Source: Acidimicrobiales bacterium (GTDB lineage: Bacteria > Actinomycetota > Acidimicrobiia > Acidimicrobiales > Poriferisodaliceae). From it: a stretch of 8,077 nt of DNA. How positions within the stretch are numbered: position 1 is the stretch's first letter; each line of letters opens with the position of its first letter. Both the position numbers and the translations under genes were made by a program. The notes under the pieces were generated by a model. The model worked only from the letters and a program-made list of their open reading frames with translations, had not been told where the DNA came from and did not search any database. The DNA is taken from contig JAHDHM010000150.1 of the NCBI GenBank assembly GCA_020631315.1, positions 1 through 8,077 of the forward strand, in the 5' to 3' direction. Of the stretch, positions 1-6,750 are shown piece by piece.

Positions 1-856
1 CGGCGACGATCTTCGAACCGTGCCGGTCCTTGAGGTAATCGCCCGCACCGAGCGTTCCAGCGGAGCCCGACGCCGACACGTAGGCAGCGAGGCGCCCGCC
101 GCTCGTGGCGGTCACGTGCTCGTACACGTGCTCCAACGCCCGGCCCGTCACCCAGTAGTGACCGAGGTGGTTCCACAGCTGGCTGAACTGGTTGAAGATG
201 ACGTTGGTCGGATCCTTCGCCAGCTCGTTGCAGGCGTCGTAGATCTCCTTGACGTTGCTCTCCGTGCCGTAGGTGCGGATGACGTCGTCGGGATCACCGA
301 TCCACCGATCGAGCCACTCGAACCGTTCACGACTCATGCCCTCTGGCAGCACGGCGACACCGCGACAGCCCATGATCCGTGAGATCGCGACGCCACCTCG
401 TGCGTAGTTGCCCGTCGACGGCCAGATGGCGCGGCTCGTGGTCGGGTCGAACTGGCCGGTCACGATCGACGGGATCAGACACGAGTAGGCGGCCAACACC
501 TTGTGGGCGTTGATCATCGGGAACCGGTTGCCGAGTGCCAACACGATGCGGGCGTCGACGCCGGTCAGCTCCGACGGCAGCTCGATGTGTTCGGGTACGT
601 CGACGCGACCACCGGCACGGTCGTTGTACCAGTGCACCCGGAACAGATTGCGAGGGTCCGGACCGTCACGGTCGACACCTTCGAGCGACGCGAGGGCGTC
701 GGAGGGCATCGTCGACGGATCGGCGAGCTGCGCCAGCGTCGGCAGACGGATGCCGTTCTCCCGGAAGCGGTCGACCGCACGGTTGCGCACGCCGGCATCG
801 ACCAGTTCGAGCGACATGCCGAGCGTGACAGCGGCAGGATCGAGAGCAACAGCCAT
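1..856 (-). CDS. Fold-type II PLP-dependent enzyme, cysteine synthase/CBS-like (C-terminus beyond window)
   Basis: The frame is open for 285 codons from an ATG at 856 to the window edge, so the C-terminus is missing. Fold-type II PLP landmarks appear in order: FPMINAHKV (residues 112-120), with K119 the likely Schiff-base lysine; [10 protein letters not shown] (146-155), the STGN loop that cradles [21 protein letters not shown] (221-238), equivalent to the NQF...N..HY.TTG segment of cysteine synthases; and [14 protein letters not shown] (263-276), the glycine-rich phosphate-binding loop. The roughly 100-residue extension before the lysine makes it longer at the front than O-acetylserine sulfhydrylases, so it is probably a separate subfamily. 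Substrate cannot be read; beta-replacement or beta-elimination on an amino acid is inferred from the family. An in-frame ATG at 877 is an alternative start, and neither start has a clear Shine-Dalgarno. The gene is divergent from the cyclodeaminase-family gene at 904. Family confidence is high, function low. Confidence 0.88.
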   Translation of the reverse strand, partial: MAVALDPAAVTLGMSLELVDAGVRNRAVDRFRENGIRLPTLAQLADPSTMPSDALASLEGVDRDGPDPRNLFRVHWYNDRAGGRVDVPEHIELPSELTGVDARIVLALGNRFPMINAHKVLAAYSCLIPSIVTGQFDPTTSRAIWPSTGNYARGGVAISRIMGCRGVAVLPEGMSRERFEWLDRWIGDPDDVIRTYGTESNVKEIYDACNELAKDPTNVIFNQFSQLWNHLGHYWVTGRALEHVYEHVTATSGGRLAAYVSASGSAGTLGAGDYLKDRHGSKIVA

Positions 857-865
857 CGCGCCGAC

Positions 866-895
866 AGTACCGAGCATCTGACGAAGTGAGTACCG
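866..895. repeat. Direct repeat AGTACCG x2 in the divergent control region
   Basis: The heptamer AGTACCG occurs at 866-872 and again at 889-895, 23 bp apart start to start. Both copies lie in the short stretch between the PLP-enzyme start (856 or 877) and the cyclodeaminase-family start (886 or 904). About two helical turns between copies would put them on the same DNA face, which would suit an operator for a shared regulator. The repeat is short and GTAC is self-complementary, so chance is a real possibility. No convincing -10/-35 pair can be read here. Confidence 0.3.
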
Positions 896-903
896 TCCGA
901 CGC

Positions 904-1845
904 ATGAACGGCCCGAAGATGCTCGACGACGCCGAGGTCGCCGCTCGGCTCGCTTGGCCAGAACTGCTCGACGCGATCGAGCAGGTCTTGACCGAGGACG
1001 GCGCCGGCGGACCCACCAGGACGCTCCACCAGGTCGAGCGCCCTGGGGCGTCGCCACTCTCGTTGCTGATGAAGCCGGCGTGGAGCGTCGGCGACACCGT
1101 GGTGGTCAAGGTGGTGACGGTCGTCGACGACAACGGGCCGCGCGGCCTCGCCGGCGTGAACGCCGGTGTGCTGATGTTCGACGGGACCGACGGTCGGCTG
1201 CTCGGCCTGGCCGCGGGCAACGAGCTCACCACACGACGCACCGCAGCAGCATCGGCCGTCGCCGCTCGTCGCCTCGCACGAACCGATGCCCGCCGCCTCC
1301 TCGTCGTCGGCACCGGGGCGCTCGCCCCACGTCTCGCCGAAGCACACGCACAGGTCCGCGACCACGACACGATCGAGGTGTGGGGCAGAGACGTCGCACG
1401 CGCAGCTGCCGTCGCGGCGAGTCTGCGCGACTCCGGGCTTCACGCAGTCGCCGTCGAGGACCTTCGATCCGCCGTACGCGCCGCAGATGTCATCACCTGC
1501 GGCACCTCCTCGACCGAGCCGCTGGTGCTCGGCGCCGACGTGCGACCTGGCACCCACGTCGACCTCGTCGGCGCGTTCTCCCCCACGACACGCGAGAGCG
1601 ACGACGACCTCATCGCGTCGGCGCGGATCTGGCTCGATCATCTCGAGGACGCGACCATCGCCGGCGACATGGCGTCGCCGCTCGCGGCAGGCCGCGTGTC
1701 GATCGACGACGTGGTCGGCGACCTCACGCAGCTCGTCCGCGGCGAGGTCGAGGGCCGCTCGACCGACGACGAGATCACCGTGTTCAAGTCGGCGGGCATG
1801 GCCGTTGAGGACCTGGCTGCGATGCGGCTCGCCGTCGGCGATTGA
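904..1845 (+). CDS. Ornithine cyclodeaminase/mu-crystallin family NAD(P)-dependent protein
   Basis: A 313-residue protein, close to the usual 310-350 for the family. Family signatures are VVVKVVTV (residues 66-73), with K69 in the substrate site; [18 protein letters not shown] (101-118), containing the substrate-binding Arg-Thr-Ala; the Rossmann loop [18 protein letters not shown] (134-151); [16 protein letters not shown] (195-210); [11 protein letters not shown] (223-233); and the C-terminal [14 protein letters not shown] (292-305). In bona fide ornithine cyclodeaminase the catalytic Asp sits in a GGDCPG motif; here that position is Phe (GAF). The protein therefore looks more like the mu-crystallin/imine-reductase side of the family than a true ornithine deaminase (inference). 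ATG 904 was chosen because it gives a normal family N-terminus. GTG 886 would add six residues, and ATG 919 is also in frame; no Shine-Dalgarno decides between them. It may act on the product of the divergent PLP enzyme, but the substrate is unknown. Confidence 0.9.
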   Translation: MNGPKMLDDAEVAARLAWPELLDAIEQVLTEDGAGGPTRTLHQVERPGASPLSLLMKPAWSVGDTVVVKVVTVVDDNGPRGLAGVNAGVLMFDGTDGRLLGLAAGNELTTRRTAAASAVAARRLARTDARRLLVVGTGALAPRLAEAHAQVRDHDTIEVWGRDVARAAAVAASLRDSGLHAVAVEDLRSAVRAADVITCGTSSTEPLVLGADVRPGTHVDLVGAFSPTTRESDDDLIASARIWLDHLEDATIAGDMASPLAAGRVSIDDVVGDLTQLVRGEVEGRSTDDEITVFKSAGMAVEDLAAMRLAVGD

Positions 1846-1878
1846 CGGGCCTCGACATCCGGGTCCCACCGTCGGGCA

Positions 1879-2937
1879 CTACGGCGCGGGGATCTCCGTG
1901 CCACGCCCGAACCGGTAGGTGTGCCCGAGTCCGTCGGTCAGCACGTACCCGTCGTTCGTCGCGAGGACGTCGGCTGCGACGAAGTCGGCACCGGACAGCC
2001 AGATGTCGCCGATGCCCGGCCAGTACGAGAGCCGGCCGCACGACGCGATGAACGGGATCGAGCCCGAGAACGCCGCCGCGCCGAAGGCGAAGGTGCCACC
2101 GTCGGCCCCCAGCTGGAGGTAACCGCCCGGTGAGGCGATCATGTCGACCACCGGCTCGGCAGGCGTCACCCCCAGGCCGGGCAGGCTCCCGAGGAACGGC
2201 GCTGATCCGAAGGCGAACATCCCGCCGTCGGCACCGACCATCGAATAGCCGCTGCCGTCCGGAGTTGCCGCCATGCCGACGATCGGCGCGGCGAGCGTGG
2301 CGCCGAGCGGCGCCAGCACCTCGGGCACGCTGCCGTGGAACGGGGCGTCGCCGAACGCGAACAGCCCGCCGTCCTCGGCGAACAGCCAGTAGCCGTCGCC
2401 GGACGGCGTCGTGGCAGCACCGATCACGGGAAGGTCCGGCTCGACCTGGAGCGATTCGAGATCGCCTCGGAACACCGCATCACCGAACGGCAGCACCCGG
2501 CCGTAGCTGGTGAAGAGGAAGTGGCCGTCACCTGATGCGGTGAACGTTGCGCCAACGACTCGTTCCTCGCCCCGGCGGGCGGCGTCGGCATCGTCGTCGG
2601 TGTCGGCGTCCGTCGTACGGGTCAGATGCGGGCGCAGCCCGTCCCACCAGTCCGTGGCGTCGTGACGGGGAGCGGGCGCCGGCAACACGTCGAGACGGCC
2701 CGCAGCGTTCTCCATGTGACGGTCGCCGATGAAGCCGGCCCACAGGAGCTCGTCCTCGTCCGGGCTGATCGCCACGTCGACGACGGTCGGGACCGGCACA
2801 CCGAAGTGGGACATGTCCGCCGAGAGCTCGGCACACGTGAGTGGCTCGGCAGCGACCACCGAAGTTGGCGTCGCGACAGCCGCGAGCGCGGCCACACATG
2901 CCGCGACTGCGAGACGGAGCGAAGATCGACGAGCCAC
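1879..2937 (-). CDS. Secreted repeat protein with GYWL...DGG.FAFGDA.F.GS repeats
   Basis: 352 residues from a GTG at 2937. Residues 1-30 form a signal peptide: RR near the start, a hydrophobic Ala/Val core, and VVA-A before EPLTC. Residues 31-105 are a non-repeat region with one Cys (C35). Residues 107-125 are a hydrophilic Asp-rich linker (TTDADTDDDADAA). From about 129 to 297 run four units of 42-48 residues, each with a small hydrophobic strand, SGDGYWLF-like text, DGG.FAFG.A.F and GS.P; their FG(D/S/A)A.F cores begin at residues 151, 195, 243 and 285. A degenerate last unit (VLATNDGYVLTDGLGHTYRFG, 324-344) may close the array. Such units are common in exported actinobacterial proteins and look propeller-like, but I cannot assign an enzyme. 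C300 could pair with C35. The gene sits 45 nt behind the kinase-YqeC gene and converges on the cyclodeaminase-family gene. It is probably exported; its role is unknown. Confidence 0.85.
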   Translation of the reverse strand: MARRSSLRLAVAACVAALAAVATPTSVVAAEPLTCAELSADMSHFGVPVPTVVDVAISPDEDELLWAGFIGDRHMENAAGRLDVLPAPAPRHDATDWWDGLRPHLTRTTDADTDDDADAARRGEERVVGATFTASGDGHFLFTSYGRVLPFGDAVFRGDLESLQVEPDLPVIGAATTPSGDGYWLFAEDGGLFAFGDAPFHGSVPEVLAPLGATLAAPIVGMAATPDGSGYSMVGADGGMFAFGSAPFLGSLPGLGVTPAEPVVDMIASPGGYLQLGADGGTFAFGAAAFSGSIPFIASCGRLSYWPGIGDIWLSGADFVAADVLATNDGYVLTDGLGHTYRFGRGTEIPAP

Positions 2938-2946
2938 ACACTCCGA

Positions 2947-2964
2947 TCGGCATCCAGATGCCGA
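2947..2964. repeat. Perfect 8-bp palindrome TCGGCATC-CA-GATGCCGA before the secreted repeat-protein gene
   Basis: TCGGCATCCAGATGCCGA is an exact inverted repeat with a two-base centre. It lies 9 nt upstream of the GTG start at 2937 and 18 nt after the stop of the kinase-YqeC gene. As RNA it folds into a 6-7 bp GC-rich stem right beside the only GGAG-like ribosome site (CGGAG, minus strand). It could be an operator, an RNA hairpin limiting translation of the secreted protein, or a weak terminator; there is no T-run after it on the minus strand. A smaller stem, CGGGT-CTCA-ACCCG, overlaps the preceding stop codon at 2977-2990. Confidence 0.5.
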
Positions 2965-2976
2965 GGATTGAACGCG

Positions 2977-2990
2977 CGGGTCTCAACCCG
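2977..2990. repeat. Small inverted repeat CGGGT-CTCA-ACCCG over the stop of the kinase-YqeC gene
   Basis: A five-base-pair stem with a four-base loop spans the TGA at 2983-2985 of the upstream gene. Together with the palindrome at 2947-2964 it makes two tandem stems within 44 nt at this junction. It is short, GC-rich and lacks a U-tract, so a terminator function is only a possibility. Confidence 0.25.
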
Positions 2991-4314
2991 TCGACTGATC
3001 TCGGTGCAGCACACCGAGCGTCGGCACACCGTGCAGCAGTCGGCGCAGCGACACGTGGGCCGAGCGAGCAGCCACCTTCGACAGCAGCACGACGTGGTGC
3101 GCCGTCTCCGGAACCGCCCGACGCTGACCGTCGGGGTGCAGCAGCACGGCCGCCATGGCTTCCTCGGTCAGCACGTCGTTCACATCACGGTTCGCCATGG
3201 CGGCGACGATCTCAGGGCGATGAGCGACCTCGGCGATCGTGCCGCCCAACGCATCGACTCCGGCCACCGACACCACCAGCGTCGTCGTCGGTGCGACGAC
3301 GGGTTCGTAGGAACCGGGGGCCTTGAACGATCTGCGCCGAGCACCGTCGGCCTCGTTGACGACGTTGCCCACGTGACGATGCAACGCGTCGGCGACGTCG
3401 ACCGACACGCCGATCGCCCGCTCACCCTCGAGCTCGCCCCACACCACGACCGGCCACTCCGTGGGAGGTGCAGCGGCGATCTGGCCGACGGGATCCGGGC
3501 CGGTGACGACCCGCCAGCCGGAATCCTGGTCGGCGCCCATCTTGGTGGTCGTCGTCATCACGGTCGGCCCGGACGCTGCGAGGTGTCGGGCGAGGTTGCC
3601 GACGGTGGTGGACTTGCCGCCGGCACCGACGACCGCGACGTGGTGTCGGCGAGACGGATCGAGCCCGAGCGCACGGCCGAGATGACGCCCGGCGACGGAC
3701 ACGCCGACCATCGCCGGTGGACGCGACTCTCCGACCTTCTCGCGGCCGAGGATGCGCATCAGGAACGACGCGGCCTCGAAAGATGGGCACAGCGACGTGT
3801 CGACGGCGACGTCATAGCGGTGACCCTCGTGCACGGCCTCGTGCCAACGACGAACCGGCTCCGGCACCTCCGTGCCAATCTCGGCGGCCAGGTACCCGGG
3901 TGAGACCGCTCGCCGCCGCAGGACCTCGTCGACCGGACAGTCGACGGCGACCCACCAGACGTCCACCCCGTCGAGGAGCTCGTGGGCGAGGGCCCATGCG
4001 TCGAACGGTGTGGCGTAGTCGGCGTGCAGTCCGACGTCGACGACGACGTCACCACCGGAGCGAGCCACAGCGGCGACCTCGGCGAAGAGCTCGACGTAGC
4101 GCCCCCTCACGTGAGGTTCGAGCTCGGGGCGTTCACCGCCGGGACGGAGGCCGATGCTCGGCCGCAGATCGGGCTCGACCGAGCCGACGACCTCATCGAC
4201 ACCGAGGGAGACCCACCCGCGTGCGACGAGGTGTGCAGCGATCGACGTCTTCCCCGTGCGGGGAGCTCCGTTGAGCACCACCACCTGTCCTGCGGCAGTC
4301 GACGGTCCCGTCAC
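2983..4314 (-). CDS. Fusion: CPT-like P-loop kinase + YqeC-like selenium-hydroxylase accessory domain
   Basis: 443 residues from GTG 4314, or 453 from in-frame ATG 4344. GTG 4314 is preferred because it overlaps the transporter's stop as GTGA and has GGGGA eight bases upstream. The N-terminal domain (about 9-192) resembles chloramphenicol 3-O-phosphotransferase-type kinases. It has Walker A GAPRTGKT (16-23); SLGVDEVV (36-43), with D40 matching the catalytic Asp; VVDVGLH (91-97); and the C-terminal VHEGHRYDVAVDTS (161-174), typical of that family. The C-terminal domain (about 202-435) matches YqeC, the accessory protein of selenium-dependent molybdenum hydroxylases. It has a second P-loop VVGAGGKSTT (228-237), TTTTKMG (254-260), VNEADGARRRSFKAP (319-333), VAGVDALGG (350-358), AHRPE (364-368), LLHPDG (391-396) and VVLLSKV (408-414). 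Key P-loop residues are intact in both halves. Usually these are separate proteins, and the kinase substrate is unknown. Drug inactivation should not be assumed. No selD or molybdenum hydroxylase gene lies in the window. Confidence 0.88.
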   Translation of the reverse strand: MTGPSTAAGQVVVLNGAPRTGKTSIAAHLVARGWVSLGVDEVVGSVEPDLRPSIGLRPGGERPELEPHVRGRYVELFAEVAAVARSGGDVVVDVGLHADYATPFDAWALAHELLDGVDVWWVAVDCPVDEVLRRRAVSPGYLAAEIGTEVPEPVRRWHEAVHEGHRYDVAVDTSLCPSFEAASFLMRILGREKVGESRPPAMVGVSVAGRHLGRALGLDPSRRHHVAVVGAGGKSTTVGNLARHLAASGPTVMTTTTKMGADQDSGWRVVTGPDPVGQIAAAPPTEWPVVVWGELEGERAIGVSVDVADALHRHVGNVVNEADGARRRSFKAPGSYEPVVAPTTTLVVSVAGVDALGGTIAEVAHRPEIVAAMANRDVNDVLTEEAMAAVLLHPDGQRRAVPETAHHVVLLSKVAARSAHVSLRRLLHGVPTLGVLHRDQSTG

Positions 4315-4327
4315 GGCGCGCGTCCCC
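4311..4327 (-). promoter_or_regulatory. Ribosome binding site and GTGA start/stop overlap (translational coupling)
   Basis: On the minus strand GGGGA (4327-4323) stands eight bases before GTG 4314-4312, whose last bases form the transporter's TGA stop (4313-4311). This four-base overlap is a classic sign of re-initiation and coupled translation. It decides the start of the kinase-YqeC gene against the upstream in-frame ATG at 4344, which has no such site. Confidence 0.6.
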
Positions 4328-5768
4328 GGCTGAACTCCCGCCATGCGAGCAGCGCGGCCGATGCGCCGACGGCGACCGCCAGGGTCAGGACCGTCGCCAG
4401 TCCGTCGCCGATCGCTGCCGCCGTGTCGCCTTCGACCGAGACCTCGTCACCGGCGAGGAGGTCACGGACGACCTCGACGTCGCCGACCTGACGCTGCACC
4501 ACCCAGAGGAGCACCGCACCGGCGAGGGACAGCGCTGCGGTGATCGACGTGGTGCGGACGAACTGGTGCGCCGCGTTGGTACGCCCGGCCTGCTCGGCGG
4601 GGCTGGCCGACTGCAACAACGACCAACTGGCGTTCGTCGTCGCCCCGAGCGAGAGACCGATGCAGTAGTAGGCCGCCAGAATCGCCGCCATCGGGGCATC
4701 GGTCCAGAGCAGTACGGCAGCGAGCGCGGTCGCCGGCGGCATGATCGACGCACCGACGGCGACACCGAAGCGTGGCGTCCACCGGTCGAGCAGCCGAGAC
4801 ATGGTGACGGCCGCGGTGGTCCAGCCGATCGTGAGGAAGACCACCGTGAACGCCGCAGAGGCCTCAGACCAGCCACGTGCACCCTGTGCGTACAACGGCA
4901 GGTAGGCGTCGCTCAGACCGGCCGCCAGCACGAGCGCGACGACGAGGTGCAGTGGCCCGTACGGCCGAGCGACGAGATGGCGACGCTCGACGACCGGTTC
5001 GGCAGCCACCCGACTGTGACGCCAGTAGGCGGTCGCGGCCGCGGCCGAGAGGCTCAGACCGACGGTCGCCGCCGGCCACGATCGGCCGAGTGCAGAACCG
5101 CCGACGAGCAGTGCGAACACGGCGACGGTCAACATGGCGAGACCGGCCCAGTCGGTGTGGATCCGTGTCGGCCGTTCGCGGGTCGTCGGCAGCCGCCGCC
5201 ACCCGACGACCGTGGCCACGGCGATCAACGGCACCTGGAGGAAGAACACCCATCTCCACGGTGCGACGGCCAACACGACACCCACGACGGCGGGTCCGCC
5301 GAAGCCCATCGCTCCCCACATGACGGAGTTCGCCGCCAGGGCTCTGGGTCGCAGCGAGGCCGGGTAGGCCAGTGAGACGGCAGCGAGTGCGACGGCGATG
5401 AGCAGACCGCCACCGAGCCCCTGCAGGACGCGCACCGCGATCAGCACGTCCATCGTCGGAGCGACACCGGCGAGCGCGGTCGTCAGCCCGAACCACAACA
5501 CCGTGACGCGGAAGGTCCGGCGAACACCGACGGCGTCGATCACCGGACCTGCCGCCAGGCCTGCGACGGCACTCACTCCCAGGTAGGCAGTGAGCACCCA
5601 CGGCGACCGGCCGACGTTGCCGAGGTCCTCGGTGATCGACGGCAGCGCACCCACGACGGCCAGTCCGTCGAACGCGGCGAGCGCGATGACCAGCAGATTG
5701 GCGGTGGTGACGGCACGGACGTCGCGACCCCAGATGGTCGTCGAATCGCTGGTCGAGGCCGCGGTCAC
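4311..5768 (-). CDS. MFS transporter, DHA2 (14-TM drug:H+ antiporter) type
   Basis: 485 residues from a GTG at 5768, a length usual for 14-helix DHA2 (EmrB/QacA-like) exporters. MFS landmarks are a motif A-like loop GPVIDAVGVRR (74-84), motif B RVLQGLGGG (113-121), the motif C-like GAMGFGGPAVVGVV (152-165) and the WRWVFFLQVP segment (171-180) typical of DHA exporters. About fourteen hydrophobic segments follow, with the family's DWAGL...G...GRSW central linker (206-231). The long loop at 424-450 (Val/Asp/Glu-rich) before the last helix is also DHA2-like. The substrate cannot be read, and export of a small molecule by proton antiport is family knowledge only. The gene starts 19 nt after the TadC-like gene and ends overlapping the kinase-YqeC gene, so co-translation with the latter is likely and with the tad genes possible. 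No strong Shine-Dalgarno precedes the GTG. Confidence 0.9.
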   Translation of the reverse strand: MTAASTSDSTTIWGRDVRAVTTANLLVIALAAFDGLAVVGALPSITEDLGNVGRSPWVLTAYLGVSAVAGLAAGPVIDAVGVRRTFRVTVLWFGLTTALAGVAPTMDVLIAVRVLQGLGGGLLIAVALAAVSLAYPASLRPRALAANSVMWGAMGFGGPAVVGVVLAVAPWRWVFFLQVPLIAVATVVGWRRLPTTRERPTRIHTDWAGLAMLTVAVFALLVGGSALGRSWPAATVGLSLSAAAATAYWRHSRVAAEPVVERRHLVARPYGPLHLVVALVLAAGLSDAYLPLYAQGARGWSEASAAFTVVFLTIGWTTAAVTMSRLLDRWTPRFGVAVGASIMPPATALAAVLLWTDAPMAAILAAYYCIGLSLGATTNASWSLLQSASPAEQAGRTNAAHQFVRTTSITAALSLAGAVLLWVVQRQVGDVEVVRDLLAGDEVSVEGDTAAAIGDGLATVLTLAVAVGASAALLAWREFSRGRAP

Positions 5769-5787
5769 CCGCGCACTGTAACCAGCC

Positions 5788-6750
5788 TCAACCCGAGAAC
5801 GTGTCGGCGATTCGGAAGACGGCAGGACCGAGGATGACGATGAACAGCGTCGGCAGGATGCACAGGATCATCGGGAAGATGACCTTCACGGGGATGGCCG
5901 CGGCGCGGGTCTCTGCTCGCTGACGTCGACGATCACGCAGCTCTGCAGCCTGGGTCCGCAGCACCTGCGCGAGCGGGATGCCGTGTTCGTCTGCCTGTCG
6001 AAGGGCCAGCACGAATCGACGGAGGTCGTCGACGTCGGTCCTGGCCAGCAGGCCGTCGAAGGCGTCGCGCCGAGAGAGTCCGAGCTGAAGATCCTGCAGC
6101 AGCCGGGACAGCTCCTCGGACAGTGGTCCGGAACCGGTGTCGGCGTAGCGGCTGATGGCGGCGTCGAAGCCGAGACCGGCCTCGACGCTGATCGTCACCT
6201 GGTCGATGGCGTCGGCGAGTGTCCGACGGATCTCCTCCTGACGGATCGAACCGTTGCGCACCAGCATCAGATCGGGCCCTTGGTAGCCGGTGTAGAGGCT
6301 GATGCCGGCGAGCACGATGTTCGTCGTCGTGAGACCACCGATGAGCAGCACGATCGCCAGCGAGATGCCGATCGCTCCCATGATGAGCTTGAACGCGAGC
6401 ACCCGTTCGACGGGCCATGCCGCCGGAGAACCTGCCAGCGCGACCTTGCGTTCGACACCGGCGATCAACCCCGTCGGGCTGACCGCCCGCACTCGCTTGG
6501 CGAGAGCAGCGATGAACGGAGTGACGACACGCTCCTCGGCCGAGCGGGTGAGCAACAGCTCGTGGAGGTCGACGCTCTGGGTGCTCTTCAGATGATCGGC
6601 GGCCTTGCCGGCCTGTGCGCCGGTGAGCCCCCACCAGGCGACCAGCACCGAACCACCGATCATCGCTCCGGCGAGCACCGCCATGGCGTTGAACCCGGCG
6701 ATCTCGGTACCGGCGAGCTGATCGACGAACGAGAACAGTGCTGCGTACAT
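5788..6750 (-). CDS. tadC: TadC-like type II secretion system F-domain membrane protein
   Basis: 320 residues from an ATG at 6750. Hydrophobic helices lie at about 20-40, 117-139, 142-160 and 287-312. Between the third and fourth is the cytoplasmic T2SS-F domain: RRTLADAIDQVTISVEAGLGFDAAI (175-199), then DLQLGLSRRDAFDGLLARTDVDDLRRFVLAL (220-250), HGIPLAQVLRTQAAELR (256-272) and the RRRQRAETRAAAIPVKVIFPMILCILPTLFIVILGP end (274-309). The last is the family's hallmark, with the basic stretch leading into a helix. TadB and TadC form the inner-membrane platform of Tad/Flp pilus systems next to the ATPase TadA. The start shares one base with the upstream stop (TGATG), so the two platform proteins are coupled. 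The assignment to TadC rather than TadB rests on gene order and size. Confidence 0.9.
   Translation of the reverse strand: MYAALFSFVDQLAGTEIAGFNAMAVLAGAMIGGSVLVAWWGLTGAQAGKAADHLKSTQSVDLHELLLTRSAEERVVTPFIAALAKRVRAVSPTGLIAGVERKVALAGSPAAWPVERVLAFKLIMGAIGISLAIVLLIGGLTTTNIVLAGISLYTGYQGPDLMLVRNGSIRQEEIRRTLADAIDQVTISVEAGLGFDAAISRYADTGSGPLSEELSRLLQDLQLGLSRRDAFDGLLARTDVDDLRRFVLALRQADEHGIPLAQVLRTQAAELRDRRRQRAETRAAAIPVKVIFPMILCILPTLFIVILGPAVFRIADTFSG

Noticed and set aside
565..1869. Long minus-strand open frame of 434 codons opposite the cyclodeaminase-family gene
   Set aside because: It lies antisense to a gene with clear family motifs and overlaps the PLP gene in another frame. Its Arg/Ala/Gly/Val-rich text has no motif, and long shadow frames are expected at this GC content.
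1846..1878. Bidirectional terminator between the convergent genes
   Set aside because: The 33 nt gap is GC-rich, but I find only a 5 bp stem with a long loop and no T-run, so no terminator is annotated.
3540..3640. Mur-ligase-type ATP-binding loop
   Set aside because: GAGGKSTT resembles the GTNGKTTT of Mur ligases, but the following TTTTKM, NEADG, KAP, HRPE and HPDG order fits YqeC and not a Mur ligase.
2626..3903. Plus-strand open frame of 425 codons
   Set aside because: It is antisense to both the secreted repeat protein and the kinase-YqeC gene. Its His/Arg/Asp-rich text (HRHHQRRRR-like) is the reverse shadow of Val/Ala-rich coding sequence.
3700..4314. Chloramphenicol resistance gene
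   Set aside because: The kinase half has the fold signatures of chloramphenicol phosphotransferase, but that family contains many kinases of unknown substrate, and the YqeC fusion argues for another role. Resistance is not claimed.
4566..5375. Plus-strand open frame of 269 codons opposite the transporter
   Set aside because: Highly charged low-complexity text with no motif, fully inside a gene with clear MFS landmarks.
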